A stretch of 64,000 bases of DNA from Thiosulfatihalobacter marinus (GTDB lineage Bacteria > Pseudomonadota > Alphaproteobacteria > Rhodobacterales > Rhodobacteraceae): positions 305,054 through 369,053 of the forward strand of contig NZ_JAECRZ010000004.1 in NCBI RefSeq assembly GCF_016019955.1, given 5' to 3'. Both the position numbers and the translations under genes were made by a program. Within the stretch, counting starts at the first letter, position 1. The number at the start of each line of letters is the position of its first letter. This document shows positions 1 through 9,282 of the stretch, piece after piece. The notes below the pieces were generated by a model. It made no database searches, was not told where the DNA came from, and worked only from the letters and a program-made list of their open reading frames with translations.

Positions 1-840
1 CGGTCCAAGATCGCGGCGCTGGCCGCCGAACGCGGCATTCCCCACGCCGCGACCACGCTGGACGAATGCCTCGCTCGCGATGACGTGGACGCGGTGATCC
101 TGGCCACGCCCACACAAGTTCACGCCGAACAGGCCATTGCCTGCATGAAGGCAGGCAAGCCGGTGCTGATCGAAATCCCGATGGCGGACTCGCTGACAGA
201 CAGCGAGGAAATCTGCCGCGTGCAAAAGGAAACCGGGGTGCTGGCCATGGCCGGTCAGGTGCGCCGCTTCAACCCGTCGCATCAGTGGATTCACAACAAG
301 GTCATGGCCGGAGAGCTGAAGATTCAGCAGATGGATGTACAAACCTATTTCTTCCGCCGCTCCAACATGAACGCCAAGGGCGAACCGCGCAGTTGGACAG
401 ATCACCTGCTATGGCACCACGCCTGCCACACGGTTGACCTGTTCCAGTACCAGACCGGCGAGGTTGCCTCTCAGGCGTTCGGCCTCGAAGGCCCGCACCA
501 CCCGGAGCTGGGCATCGCCATGGACATGGCCATCGGCATGAAAACACCCTCGGGCGCGATCTGCACCCTGTCCCTGTCCTTCAACAATGACGGGCCACTG
601 GGCACGTTCTTTCGCTATATCTGTGACAACGGCACCTATATCGCGCGTTATGACGATCTTTTTGACGGCAACGAGAACCCGATTGACCTGTCGGATGTGG
701 CCGTTTCCGACAACGGTATCGAACTGATCGACCGCGAGTTCATCTCCGCGATCAGCGAAAAGCGCCAGCCCAATGGCACCGTTCATGACGTGCTGGATGC
801 CATGCGCACGCTGGACCGTATCGAGCAAAGCTTCGTCTGA
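1..840 (+). CDS. ligC: LigC-like dehydrogenase (Gfo/Idh/MocA family), 5' end outside window
   Basis: The frame is open from base 1, so the N-terminal Rossmann glycine motif lies upstream and about 280 residues are visible. The conserved strand motif DVDAVILATPTQVH, followed by GKPVLIEIP, is that of the Gfo/Idh/MocA NAD(P)-dependent oxidoreductases. The later stretches RRFNPSHQWIHNK, QQMDVQTYFFRR and PRSWTDHLLWHHACHTVDL match, from memory, LigC, the 4-carboxy-2-hydroxymuconate-6-semialdehyde dehydrogenase of the protocatechuate 4,5-cleavage pathway. That enzyme oxidises the ring-cleavage product to 2-pyrone-4,6-dicarboxylate in the cytoplasm. The family is certain. The LigC identity is an inference that lig neighbours to the left of the window would confirm. 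Confidence 0.75.
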   Translation, partial: RSKIAALAAERGIPHAATTLDECLARDDVDAVILATPTQVHAEQAIACMKAGKPVLIEIPMADSLTDSEEICRVQKETGVLAMAGQVRRFNPSHQWIHNKVMAGELKIQQMDVQTYFFRRSNMNAKGEPRSWTDHLLWHHACHTVDLFQYQTGEVASQAFGLEGPHHPELGIAMDMAIGMKTPSGAICTLSLSFNNDGPLGTFFRYICDNGTYIARYDDLFDGNENPIDLSDVAVSDNGIELIDREFISAISEKRQPNGTVHDVLDAMRTLDRIEQSFV

Positions 841-1016
841 GGGCCGCGAACGCCTTTGGCACCAGCCAGGTGCGGCCCGCGCCCGGCTCTTGGCAACCGG
901 CGGATATCGGCGCGCAGCGCCCTGTCACGCAACCGTTTCTTGACCCGCCGTCGCCGCGTTTCGTAAGGTTTTCACAAATCCGACGCAGATCAACAACGTG
1001 AAAACAGAGGTCTGAT

Positions 1017-1316
1017 ATGCATCCCGATCTGAAAGCCCGCCGCCGCATGGTGATGCACACATCGCGCGCCTATGTGGCCGCCGATCTGTCCCTGCGGCGC
1101 GCGCTCGAAGACGCGCGCACACTTGTGCCCGACGTGATTGACCACAGCATCTGGCGCATTGGCCACCCCGGATCCCGCATTCGCCGCCTGTACGACGAAC
1201 GCCACCGCGCGCTTGAGCGGATGCAGGTGGCCTGTCTGAAGTTTGACCTGGCTCGCCGCCGCCTGCTGGCGCGCCAGCGGTCCCGGCGGGTTCTGGCAAT
1301 CGCCTACATGCCCTGA
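1017..1316 (+). CDS. small basic hypothetical protein (99 aa)
   Basis: This 99-residue arginine-rich protein starts at an ATG preceded by GAGG. It reads as a mostly helical soluble protein with no signal peptide, membrane segment or recognisable domain. The codon use and GC-rich third positions match neighbouring core genes, which supports it being real. It stands alone between ligC and a convergent cupin gene. I do not recognise the family and assign no function. Confidence 0.55.
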   Translation: MHPDLKARRRMVMHTSRAYVAADLSLRRALEDARTLVPDVIDHSIWRIGHPGSRIRRLYDERHRALERMQVACLKFDLARRRLLARQRSRRVLAIAYMP

Positions 1317-1328
1317 TACGCGCCGCGC

Positions 1329-1733
1329 CTATTCCGGCGCGCGCAGGTAATCCGCGTCGCTGACATGGTCCAGCCAAGTTGCGGCCGATCCGTCCAGCTT
1401 TTCCTGAATCGCCAGATGCACCATGCCGGCTTCCGGCGCTGCGCCGTGCCAATGCTCTTCTCCCGGCGCGATCCACACCGTATCGCCGGCCCGGATCATG
1501 CGTGGCGCTTCTCCGCGTCGCCCGACAAGCCCGACGCCTGACAGCACATGCAAAGTCTGGCCCAAAGGGTGGGTGTGCCACGCGGTCCGCGCGCCGGGTT
1601 CAAACCCCACCCGCAACGCCATCACCCGCGCCGGGCCCGGTGCGTCAATCACCGGATCCTGCCAGACAGTTCCCGTGAAATAGGCGGCGTCCGCTTGCTT
1701 GCCGGGCCGTGACCCAACCGGGAAAATATCCAT
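1329..1733 (-). CDS. single-domain metal-binding cupin
   Basis: The protein is 134 residues and consists of one cupin barrel. Motif 1 reads WHTHPLGQTLHVLSG and motif 2 reads GDTVWIAPGEEHWHG. His53, His55, Gln59 and His94 stand at the same numbers I recall for the Mn ligands of bacterial cupin hydroxynitrile lyases of the Granulicella type. Most relatives are annotated only as cupins, often near carboxymuconolactone decarboxylase-like genes. The start has an AGAGG site and lies 11 bases after the nrdJ stop, so it is probably co-transcribed with nrdJ. The fold and metal site are secure; the reaction is unknown. Confidence 0.8.
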   Translation of the reverse strand: MDIFPVGSRPGKQADAAYFTGTVWQDPVIDAPGPARVMALRVGFEPGARTAWHTHPLGQTLHVLSGVGLVGRRGEAPRMIRAGDTVWIAPGEEHWHGAAPEAGMVHLAIQEKLDGSAATWLDHVSDADYLRAPE

Positions 1734-1744
1734 AAATCAGCCTC

Positions 1745-4027
1745 TTACCCACATTTTGAATACCCACAGCTCATACAGGTCATGCAGCCTTCGACCATCT
1801 GCAAATCAAATTGCCCACAGCTGGGGCACGCCTTGCCGCGCGGGGTTTCGCCCACAGCCATCACCTGTGCCCTTGGGTCTGATTTCAGCCCCATGCCCTC
1901 GCCCTCGATGAACCCGATGGAAATCATGTGCCGCTCGATCACACCGCCGATCGCCGCCAGAATGGACGGAATGTATTTGCCCTGCATCCACGCCCCGCCG
2001 CGCGGGTCAAACACGGCCTTCAGTTCCTCGACCACAAAAGACACATCCCCGCCGCGTCGGAACACCGCCGAAATCATCCGGGTCAGCGCCAGCGTCCAGG
2101 CGTAATGCTCCATGTTCTTGGAGTTGATGAACACCTCGAACGGGCGGCGGTGGCCGTTGATGATCACATCATTCACCGTAAGGTAGATCGCGTGCTCACT
2201 GTCGGGCCATTTCAGCTTGTAGGTCGCCCCTTCCAGCGATTGCGGCCGCTCCAATGGCTCGGACATGTAGATCACTTCGCCCGAATCCGCGACGTGATCG
2301 GCCGGGTTCTCGCCCGGTGCCTGATCCTCTGTCTCACTGACAGCCAGAACTGACCCGGTCACATCGTTGGGACGGTAGGTGGTGCACCCCTTGCAGCCCG
2401 TGTCCCACGCCTGCATGTAGACATCCTTGAACGCGTCAAAGCCGATATCCTCGGGGCAGTTGATCGTCTTGGAAATGCTCGAATCGATCCATTTCTGCGC
2501 CGCGGCCTGCATCCGCACATGGGCCGACGGCTCCAGCGTCTGCGCGTTCACAAAGTAATCGGGCAATTCCGCATCGCCGAACCTGTCGCGCCACATCTGC
2601 ACCGCGTAATCGACCACCTCTTCCTCGGTGCGCGATCCGTCCTTTTGCAGCACCTTGCGGGTATAGGCATAGGCGAAGACCGGTTCGATCCCGCTCGACA
2701 CGTTCCCGGCATAAAGCGAGATCGTCCCCGTGGGCGCAATCGACGTGAGCAAGGCGTTGCGGATGCCATGTTCCGCAATCGCCGCCTTCACATCCTCATC
2801 CATCTGCGAGACCAACCCGCCCGACAGGTATTTCTCCTTGTCAAACAACGGGAACGCCCCCTTTTCGCGGGCCAGATCCACCGACGCCAGATAAGACGCG
2901 CGCGCGATCTCTTTCATCCACGCCTCGGTCTGCGCCGCCGCCGCTTCGCTGCCATAGCGCAAGCCCAGCATCAGCAACGCATCGGCCAGCCCGGTCACAC
3001 CCAGACCGATCCGGCGCTTGGCCTGCGCCTCGGCAGCCTGTTCCGGCAACGGGAAACGCGACGCATCCACCACATTGTCCATCATCCGCACCGCCGTGGC
3101 GACCAGATCGGACAGTTCCGCCAGATCCAGCGCCGCGTCCGCGGTGAACGGGGTCTTGACCAGCCGCGCAAGGTTGATCGAGCCAAGCAGACAGGCGCCA
3201 TAGGGCGGCAAAGGCTGTTCGCCGCAAGGGTTGGTCGCGGCGATGGTCTCGACATAGTTCAGATTGTTCAGCGCGTTGATCCGGTCGATGAAAATCACCC
3301 CCGGCTCGGCGTAATCATAGGTCGATTGCATGATCCGGTTCCACAGATCGCGCGCCTGAACCGTGTGATACACCTTGTCCCCGAACTTGAGCTCCCACGG
3401 CCCGTCCGCCTTGACCGCCTCCATGAAGGCATCCGTGACCAGCACCGACATGTTGAACATGCGCAACCGCGCCGGATCGCTCTTGGCGGTGATGAACTGT
3501 TCGATGTCGGGGTGATCGCAGCGCATCGTGGCCATCATCGCGCCCCGACGGCTTCCGGCACTCATGATGGTGCGGCACATCGCGTCCCACACATCCATGA
3601 ATGACAGCGGTCCACTGGCATCCGCCGCCACGCCCATCACATCCGCCCCGCGCGGGCGGATCGTGCTGAAATCATATCCGATCCCGCCGCCCTGCTGCAT
3701 GGTCAGCGCGGCCTCTTTCAGCATGTCGAAAATCCCGCCCATGCTGTCGGGGATCGTGCCCATCACGAAACAGTTGAACAGCGTTACGTTGCGCGCCGTC
3801 CCGGCGCCCGCCGTGATCCGCCCCGCCGGCAGATATTTGAAATCCTCCAGCGCGCCATAGAATCGCTCTTCCCAGACATCCGGCTCTTTTTCGACCTTTG
3901 CCAGATCCCGGGCGATCCGGCGCCAGGTGTCTTCGACGCTCTGGTCGATCGGGGTGCCATCCGCTTGTTTGAAACGGTACTTCATGTCCCAGATACTTTC
4001 GGCAATCGGGGCAGCGAAACGGCTCAT
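1745..4027 (-). CDS. nrdJ: class II (adenosylcobalamin-dependent) ribonucleotide reductase
   Basis: This 760-residue protein reduces ribonucleotides to deoxyribonucleotides using an adenosylcobalamin radical. Family landmarks are FNCFVMGTIPDSMGGIF near the N-terminus, NPCGEQPLPPYGACLLGSIN in the middle, APTGTISL later, and a C-terminal zinc-ribbon-like tail with CPSCG and CMTCMSCGYSKCG that carries the redox cysteines. I chose the ATG at 4027 (MSRFAAPIAESIWDMKYRFK) because GAGGAG stands just upstream; the frame stays open further upstream without family similarity. A cupin gene follows closely. Two NrdR-box-like sequences lie upstream. No nrdAB or nrdDG is visible in this window. Confidence 0.95.
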   Translation of the reverse strand: MSRFAAPIAESIWDMKYRFKQADGTPIDQSVEDTWRRIARDLAKVEKEPDVWEERFYGALEDFKYLPAGRITAGAGTARNVTLFNCFVMGTIPDSMGGIFDMLKEAALTMQQGGGIGYDFSTIRPRGADVMGVAADASGPLSFMDVWDAMCRTIMSAGSRRGAMMATMRCDHPDIEQFITAKSDPARLRMFNMSVLVTDAFMEAVKADGPWELKFGDKVYHTVQARDLWNRIMQSTYDYAEPGVIFIDRINALNNLNYVETIAATNPCGEQPLPPYGACLLGSINLARLVKTPFTADAALDLAELSDLVATAVRMMDNVVDASRFPLPEQAAEAQAKRRIGLGVTGLADALLMLGLRYGSEAAAAQTEAWMKEIARASYLASVDLAREKGAFPLFDKEKYLSGGLVSQMDEDVKAAIAEHGIRNALLTSIAPTGTISLYAGNVSSGIEPVFAYAYTRKVLQKDGSRTEEEVVDYAVQMWRDRFGDAELPDYFVNAQTLEPSAHVRMQAAAQKWIDSSISKTINCPEDIGFDAFKDVYMQAWDTGCKGCTTYRPNDVTGSVLAVSETEDQAPGENPADHVADSGEVIYMSEPLERPQSLEGATYKLKWPDSEHAIYLTVNDVIINGHRRPFEVFINSKNMEHYAWTLALTRMISAVFRRGGDVSFVVEELKAVFDPRGGAWMQGKYIPSILAAIGGVIERHMISIGFIEGEGMGLKSDPRAQVMAVGETPRGKACPSCGQFDLQMVEGCMTCMSCGYSKCG

Positions 4028-4097
4028 GCGGGACTCCTCGGTCGGTATTCGGGCAGATTTGGTGGCAGGCGGGACACGCGCCCAAGGGCGCGGAGAT

Positions 4098-4144
4098 ACA
4101 CAATACCTTGAATGCCAGTCCGAATCCACTACCATATACGCCCT
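4098..4144. promoter_or_regulatory. candidate NrdR box pair upstream of nrdJ
   Basis: The 16-mer at 4098-4113 matches the recalled NrdR consensus acaCwAtATaTwGtgt at 12 of 16 positions. A weaker match with the core CCATATAC starts exactly 31 bp later (4129-4144). NrdR boxes normally occur as a pair about three helical turns apart, which is the spacing seen here. The pair lies in the intergenic region between nrdJ and the divergent DUF1489 gene. The assignment is an inference from spacing and partial consensus. Confidence 0.45.
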
Positions 4145-4161
4145 ATCCTGTGGGGGACTCT

Positions 4162-4593
4162 GTGGATAACTTCGTGAATCTTGTGAAATTGTCGGTTGGC
4201 TCGGAAAGCGTCGAGACATTGGCCGACTGGCAAGCGACCCGCGCGGCCCAGACGCCGGATGGCCTGCCCCGCCACGTCACCCGCATGTGGCCCAAACGCG
4301 AGGCCGAAATTCTCGCCGGCGGCTCGATCTTCTGGGTCATCAAGGGCGCCATCCAGTGCCGTCAGCGCATCCTGCGACTGGACGAGGTGTTCGGGGCGGA
4401 CGGCATCCGCCGCTGCGCCATCGTGCTGGACCCGGAAATTCATCGCACCGTATCCGCCCTCAAACGCCCGTTTCAGGGCTGGCGCTACCTCAACCCCGGT
4501 GACAGCCCCGCCGACCTGCCAAAAAACCGTGACAACGACGATACCCTGCCCGACGATCTGAACCGGGCATTGGCCGAAATCGGGGTGCTCTGA
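4162..4593 (+). CDS. DUF1489 family protein
   Basis: This protein of about 143 residues contains NLVKLSVGSESVETLADW, TRMWPKR, GGSIFWVIKG and FQGWRYL, which I recall as the DUF1489 signature of alphaproteobacteria. No biochemical role is known. The reading frame is open to 4108, but the GTG at 4162 is preferred because GGGGGA precedes it and the conserved region starts directly after. It is divergent from nrdJ and ends 15 bases before the convergent hisG stop. Confidence 0.8.
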   Translation: MDNFVNLVKLSVGSESVETLADWQATRAAQTPDGLPRHVTRMWPKREAEILAGGSIFWVIKGAIQCRQRILRLDEVFGADGIRRCAIVLDPEIHRTVSALKRPFQGWRYLNPGDSPADLPKNRDNDDTLPDDLNRALAEIGVL

Positions 4594-4608
4594 AGCCGAA
4601 GGGCCACC

Positions 4609-5298
4609 CTACCCCAGCCGAACCAGCAATTCCCGCAGCGTTGCCTGCTCCGCTTCGGTCACATCCGCCACGCGGCTGCGCCACAAAGTTGCCTGCGACT
4701 TCAGGATCGGCCCGTCCGACAGGATCTTGAGATGGTTGGCCCGCAGCGTTTCGCCTGTCGACGTGATATCCGCCACCGCCTCTGCCGTCAGGTTCTTGAT
4801 GGTGCCTTCCGTGGCGCCCTGGCTGTCAACCAGTTGATAATCCGCCACGCCATTGTCGCGCAGATACTCCCGCACCAGCCGATGGTATTTTGTGGCAATC
4901 CGCAGCCGGAACCCGTGGCGCGCGCGAAACGCCGCCGCCGCCGCGTCCAGATCGTCCAGCGTGTCCACATCCACCCAGCATCCCGGCACCGCGATTATCA
5001 GATCCGCCTGCCCGAATCCCAGCGGCGCAACTTCTTCGACCTGCTGTTCCCAAAGCCCCAGCTTTTCACGCACGAGGTCTGTGCCGGTCACGCCCAGGTG
5101 AATACGCCCGGCAGCCAGCTCGCGCGGGATTTCCCCTGCTGACAGCAACACCAGGTCCACCCCGTCGATCCCGTCGACCGCGCCGGCATATTCCCGCTCC
5201 GAACCGGTGCGCGACAGCGCCACGCCGCGCGCCTGGAACCAGTCGAACGTCTTGTCCATCAGCCGCCCCTTGGACGGCACGCCCAGCTTGATGCTCAT
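4609..5298 (-). CDS. hisG: ATP phosphoribosyltransferase, short catalytic subunit
   Basis: At 229 residues this is the short form of HisG, which joins ATP and PRPP in the first step of histidine synthesis and needs HisZ as its regulatory partner. The N-terminus KLGVPSKGRLMDKTFDWF, the segment VTGTDLVREK and the late PRPP-loop-like stretch VDSQGATEGTIKN are typical. Its ATG overlaps the hisZ stop by four bases (ATGA), so the two are translationally coupled, downstream of hisS. Confidence 0.93.
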   Translation of the reverse strand: MSIKLGVPSKGRLMDKTFDWFQARGVALSRTGSEREYAGAVDGIDGVDLVLLSAGEIPRELAAGRIHLGVTGTDLVREKLGLWEQQVEEVAPLGFGQADLIIAVPGCWVDVDTLDDLDAAAAAFRARHGFRLRIATKYHRLVREYLRDNGVADYQLVDSQGATEGTIKNLTAEAVADITSTGETLRANHLKILSDGPILKSQATLWRSRVADVTEAEQATLRELLVRLG

Positions 5299-6380
5299 GC
5301 CCCGGCCTCCACCTGCACCAGCAATCCCGGACGGATCACCCCGCCCACCGCCGGAATCTCGCGCCCCTGTCCCAGAACGCGGGTCAGCGCATCATAGCGC
5401 CCGCCGCTGGCCAATGGCGGCAGATCTGGCCGCCCCGGGACATAGAACCCAAAGACAAACCCGTCATAGTATTCCATCGACGTGCGTCCATAACTGGCCT
5501 CGAACTCCAGCCTGGCCACGTCAATGCCGCGCGCCTGGAGCGCCGCGATGCGTTCCTGCAAGCGGAACGTCGCCTCGGTGATGGCGGGCATGTCGACGGC
5601 CAGATCACGGATATGCTCCAGCGCGAAGGGCAGGGTTTCACGCACGTTCAGCAAGGCGTCGATCAGATCCACCTCCCGGGCAGAGATCGGCGGCGCACCG
5701 GCATCTTCGCGCAAGGCTTCGATCCGCGCCGCCACCTCGGCCTGTCCGCGCATCCCGATATCCGGGAAGCCATGCGCCAGCGGATCGGCATCGGCCAGCA
5801 GGGCGGCCCGGCTGGGCGGCATCGGGCTGCGCCCGGCAAAACGATCCAGCAGCGCACGAAACCGCCGGGGCCGCCAGACATGGCGCAGCAAGGCGCGCTT
5901 GCGCCGCTCTGTCGTATCCAGCCCGCGCACCGCCGCCGTCAGGATACCGATATCCCCCGTCGCGGCCCGAAGATGCACATCGCCCAGCGCCGCCTGGATG
6001 GTGGCGAACACCTCGGCATCGGCCGCCGCCGCATTGTCGCGCGCAAACAGCTCGAACCCGACCTGCATGTATTCATTGGCCCGCGCCGGATCATCCTCCT
6101 GACGGCGGAACACCTCGCCAGCATAGGTATAACGCGCCGGTTCCGCGCCGCCCTTCATGTGCATCTGTACAACCGGCACCGTGAAGTCCGGGCGCAGCAT
6201 CTGTTCGCCGCGCAGCGCATCGCTTGTCACATAGGCCCGCGCCCGGATGTCTTCGCCGTAAAGGTCCAGCAACACTTCGGCCGGTTGCAGGATATCGGTT
6301 TCCACAGGCAGCGCCCCGGCATTGGCGAACACATCGCGCAGCGCCGACGCGCGCGCCCGGATCTCGGATTTCAGCGGCAT
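5295..6380 (-). CDS. hisZ: ATP phosphoribosyltransferase regulatory subunit
   Basis: HisZ is a histidyl-tRNA synthetase paralogue that lacks tRNA charging activity and forms an octamer with short HisG. This copy has 361 residues. The class II synthetase-like motifs LRPDFTVPV and RYTYAGEVFRRQ are present, while the C-terminal anticodon-binding domain of true HisS is missing, as expected. The ATG at 6380 shares its first base with the hisS stop (TGATG), and its stop overlaps hisG by four bases. Together the three genes form a tight hisS-hisZ-hisG unit. Confidence 0.92.
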   Translation of the reverse strand: MPLKSEIRARASALRDVFANAGALPVETDILQPAEVLLDLYGEDIRARAYVTSDALRGEQMLRPDFTVPVVQMHMKGGAEPARYTYAGEVFRRQEDDPARANEYMQVGFELFARDNAAAADAEVFATIQAALGDVHLRAATGDIGILTAAVRGLDTTERRKRALLRHVWRPRRFRALLDRFAGRSPMPPSRAALLADADPLAHGFPDIGMRGQAEVAARIEALREDAGAPPISAREVDLIDALLNVRETLPFALEHIRDLAVDMPAITEATFRLQERIAALQARGIDVARLEFEASYGRTSMEYYDGFVFGFYVPGRPDLPPLASGGRYDALTRVLGQGREIPAVGGVIRPGLLVQVEAGA

Positions 6381-7867
6381 CAGCTTTCCTGCCCCGCCAG
6401 GATTTCGCGCACCCTGGCCACCAGATCGCCGCGCGCCACTTCGAACTGGCTGGGGCGCTCTTTCCACTCTTCAAGCGTGGCGCTTTGGGCGATCCGCGCA
6501 CCAAGGATCAGATCCTTGATCTGCACGACGCCCTTTTCCTTTTCGTCACCACCCTCGATGATCGCGACCGGCGCGTTGCGCTTGTCGGCATATTTGAGCT
6601 GGTTGCCAAAGTTCTTGGGGTTGCCGAGATACACCTCGGCGCGGATGCCCGCGTTGCGCAGTTCCGCCACCATCGCCTGGTAATCTGCCATCCGGTCACG
6701 ATCCATCACCGTGACAACAACCGGCCCCGCGACCGTGCCACCGATCCGGCCCTTTTCACGCAGCGCCGCCAACAGACGGTCAACACCGATCGACACGCCG
6801 GTGGCAGGCACCGCCTGTCCGGTAAAGCGTTTGACAAGATCGTCGTACCGCCCGCCGCCAGCAACCGAGCCAAACTGCCGCTTGCGCCCTTTCTCGTCGA
6901 AGATCTCGAAGGTCAGTTCGGCCTCGTAAACCGGCCCGGTGTAATAGCCCAGGCCGCGTACAACACTTGGGTCAATGACAATCCGATCCGCGCCATATCC
7001 ACCGGCGGCCAACAACTCGTTGATCTGTTCCAGTTCGGCGATCCCCTCGGCCCCGATGGTCGAGGCGCCGACCGCGCTGCGCAGGTTGTCAAACGTTTTG
7101 GCCACGTCATCGGCCCTGGATGTCAGGAACGCGATCACCGGCTCGGCCTGATCGTCGCTCAATCCCACGCCATCGATGAATGCACCAGAGGCATCCAGAC
7201 GACCCCCGGTCAGAAGCGCGCGCACACCCGCTTCGCCTACCTTGTCGAACTTGTCGATGGTGCGCAGGACGGCATCGCGCTGGCTTTCATCGGACAGTCC
7301 CATGGTCTCCAGCACACCGTTGAGAACCTTGCGGTTGTTGACCCGCACAAGGTAATCCCCGCGCTCGATGCCGACGGTTTCCAGCGTATCCGACAGCATC
7401 GCGCAAATCTCGGCATCCGCCGCCATGCTGGCCGTACCCACCGTGTCGGCATCACATTGGTAGAACTGGCGATACCTTCCGGGGCCCGGCTTTTCATTGC
7501 GCCAGACCGGCCCCATCGCGTAGCGGCGATATGGGGTGGGCAGGTCATTGCGGTGCTGGGCATAGACGCGGGCCAGCGGCGCGGTCAGATCATAGCGCAG
7601 GGCCATCCAGTCGCCCTTGCCATCCTCGTCGGATTCCTGCCAGGCGAACACGCCCTCATTGGGCCGGTCCACGTCGGGCAGGAATTTGCCCAGCGCCTCG
7701 ACCGTCTCCACGGCGCTCGATTCCAGCGCCTCGAACCCGTAGCGATGATAGACCCCGGCAATCCGGTGCAGCATTTCGGCACGTTCGCTTACCTCGGCGC
7801 CGAAATAGTCGCGAAAGCCCTTTGGCGTGATCGCCTTGGGGCGGGGGGCTTTTTTCTGCTTGGCCAT
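6380..7867 (-). CDS. hisS: histidyl-tRNA synthetase
   Basis: This 495-residue class II synthetase charges tRNA-His. Motif 1 surroundings ([10 protein letters not shown]), motif 2 ([23 protein letters not shown]) and the histidine A motif ([12 protein letters not shown]) are visible, followed by a C-terminal anticodon-binding domain. The start at [18 protein letters not shown] is chosen over an in-frame start 13 codons upstream because homologues begin near there. It is the first gene of the unit with hisZ and hisG. Confidence 0.94.
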   Translation of the reverse strand: MAKQKKAPRPKAITPKGFRDYFGAEVSERAEMLHRIAGVYHRYGFEALESSAVETVEALGKFLPDVDRPNEGVFAWQESDEDGKGDWMALRYDLTAPLARVYAQHRNDLPTPYRRYAMGPVWRNEKPGPGRYRQFYQCDADTVGTASMAADAEICAMLSDTLETVGIERGDYLVRVNNRKVLNGVLETMGLSDESQRDAVLRTIDKFDKVGEAGVRALLTGGRLDASGAFIDGVGLSDDQAEPVIAFLTSRADDVAKTFDNLRSAVGASTIGAEGIAELEQINELLAAGGYGADRIVIDPSVVRGLGYYTGPVYEAELTFEIFDEKGRKRQFGSVAGGGRYDDLVKRFTGQAVPATGVSIGVDRLLAALREKGRIGGTVAGPVVVTVMDRDRMADYQAMVAELRNAGIRAEVYLGNPKNFGNQLKYADKRNAPVAIIEGGDEKEKGVVQIKDLILGARIAQSATLEEWKERPSQFEVARGDLVARVREILAGQES

Positions 7868-7983
7868 GATGGTCTGTGTCCGTGGCAACTGCGGTTGGCG
7901 AGGCATCTACCGCATGACCTGCTTGGCGGCAAGACGCTCCCGGCGCGGGGAGGCCTCCCGCCGCGCGCGGGCGCGTTGGGCGT

Positions 7984-8072
7984 GGCTCGGCAGAGCCGAG
8001 CCTGAAGGGGGCCAGCCCCCGTCGCCTTTGGCGACTCCCCCGGGATATTTCCGGCCAAAAGAATATCCGGGG
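7984..8072. repeat. cluster of four nested hairpins, Rhodobacterales-type intergenic repeat
   Basis: Four adjacent inverted repeats follow one another: GGCTCGG/CCGAGCC at 7984-8002, GGGGGC/GCCCCC at 8007-8020, GTCGCC/GGCGAC at 8021-8035, and a near-perfect CCCCGG-ATATT arm pair spanning about 8037-8072. The set lies between the crotonase stop and the divergent hisS start. I recall near-identical strings in many Rhodobacterales intergenic regions. It may act as the crotonase transcription terminator or an RNA-stabilising element. Confidence 0.7.
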
Positions 8073-8073
8073 A

Positions 8074-8877
8074 TCAGATATCGGTGAAGCTGCCGCCGCG
8101 CCCCTTGCCCGCGGCAAAGCGGGCGGCCCCTGAGGTGCCTTCCTTGGCGAAAGTGCTGAATGATCGCCATTCGCGGCGCAGGGCCGCGGCCAGATCCTGC
8201 CCGGTCGGGCGCGCGGAAAGGAAATCGGCCCGCAGGCAGGCTTGTGGAAACCCGCTGAGACTGGCGGCCAGTTCATGCGCCGTGGCCAGGGCGCGGCCGG
8301 TGTCGCACAGCCTGTCGGCCAGCCCCATGGCGAAGGCGTCCCGGGCGTCCACGGCGCGGCCGGTGAGGATCATGTCATTGGCGCGCCCTTGTCCGACGAT
8401 CCGGGGCAGGCGCACCGTGCCGCCATCAATCAGCGGCACGCCCCAGCGGCGGCAGAACACACCGAACACGGCGCTGCGCGCCGCCACGCGCATGTCGCAC
8501 CAGGCCGCCAGTTCAAGCCCGCCGGCCACCGCGTGGCCCTCGATCGCCGCGATCACCGGTTTGGACAGCATCAGGCGCGAGGGCCCCATCGGGCCCATGA
8601 TTGGCTGGGCGCGCGCGTCCCGCCATTCCGCAGGGATATCGACCGCGTTCAGCCAGTCCTGCCCGACACCCGCCGAAGCGGCCTTGAGATCGAACCCGGC
8701 GCAGAACGCGCCTGCCTCGCCGGTCAGGATCGCCACATCCACAGAGTCATCCCCGTCAAAGGCAAGGAAGGCTTCGAACAGGGCGCGTGCGGTTGGCGGG
8801 TCAACCGCATTACGCGAAGCCGGGCGCGCGATCGTCACCACGCGTGTGCGCCCTGTCGTGTCAAGCCGTACTGCCAT
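8074..8877 (-). CDS. enoyl-CoA hydratase/isomerase (crotonase) family protein
   Basis: The protein has 267 residues. The crotonase oxyanion-hole elements are AILTGEAGAFCAGFDLKA near residue 60 and AAIEGHAVAGGLELAAWCDMRVA near residue 110, followed by GVPLIDGGTVRLPRIVG. The fold handles CoA thioesters by stabilising an enolate. The substrate cannot be read from the sequence. Genes on either side are unrelated, so it is probably a single transcription unit ending in the hairpin cluster. Confidence 0.88.
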   Translation of the reverse strand: MAVRLDTTGRTRVVTIARPASRNAVDPPTARALFEAFLAFDGDDSVDVAILTGEAGAFCAGFDLKAASAGVGQDWLNAVDIPAEWRDARAQPIMGPMGPSRLMLSKPVIAAIEGHAVAGGLELAAWCDMRVAARSAVFGVFCRRWGVPLIDGGTVRLPRIVGQGRANDMILTGRAVDARDAFAMGLADRLCDTGRALATAHELAASLSGFPQACLRADFLSARPTGQDLAAALRREWRSFSTFAKEGTSGAARFAAGKGRGGSFTDI

Positions 8878-8978
8878 TCTCGTCCCTCCCGCAGCGACAT
8901 CAGCACGCCATGGCCCGTTGCGGCAATCGGAACGCGGCGTCGCTTGACCGGACCGCCGCGGCGCAGTAGGCGGGGACC

Positions 8979-9173
8979 ATGGAAAACCTTGAAGAACAGA
9001 TCGCCCACCTGACCCGCTCTGTCGAGGAGTTGAGCGAGGTTGTCGCCCGCCAGGACAGCGAGATTGCCGTGCTCACCCGGCGCGTGCACATGCTGATGGA
9101 GCGCGAAGCCACCCGCGAATCCGACGGCGGCGGCGGCATTGTGCTGGGCGACGAGCGGCCACCGCATTACTGA
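8979..9173 (+). CDS. slyX: SlyX-like coiled-coil protein
   Basis: The 64-residue protein has a heptad-rich N-terminal half (LEEQIAHLTRSVEELSEVV) and the C-terminal LGDERPPHY ending typical of SlyX. The role of SlyX is not established. The length and both ends fit the family. It is divergent from the crotonase. Confidence 0.85.
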   Translation: MENLEEQIAHLTRSVEELSEVVARQDSEIAVLTRRVHMLMEREATRESDGGGGIVLGDERPPHY

Positions 9174-9282
9174 TCGGGCCACCGGCAAGGGCGCGCCTGT
9201 GGCGTGATTGCGGCAAACTTCCCCCTAGCTTTGGGCGGGCTTTGTTCCTAGATTTCCCAAGGGTTAGCGGAGACGATACGCC

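Noticed and set aside
302..828. Long minus-strand frames opposite the LigC-like gene
   Set aside because: They are shadows of the GC-rich coding strand with no domain, poor starts and complete overlap with a well-recognised enzyme.
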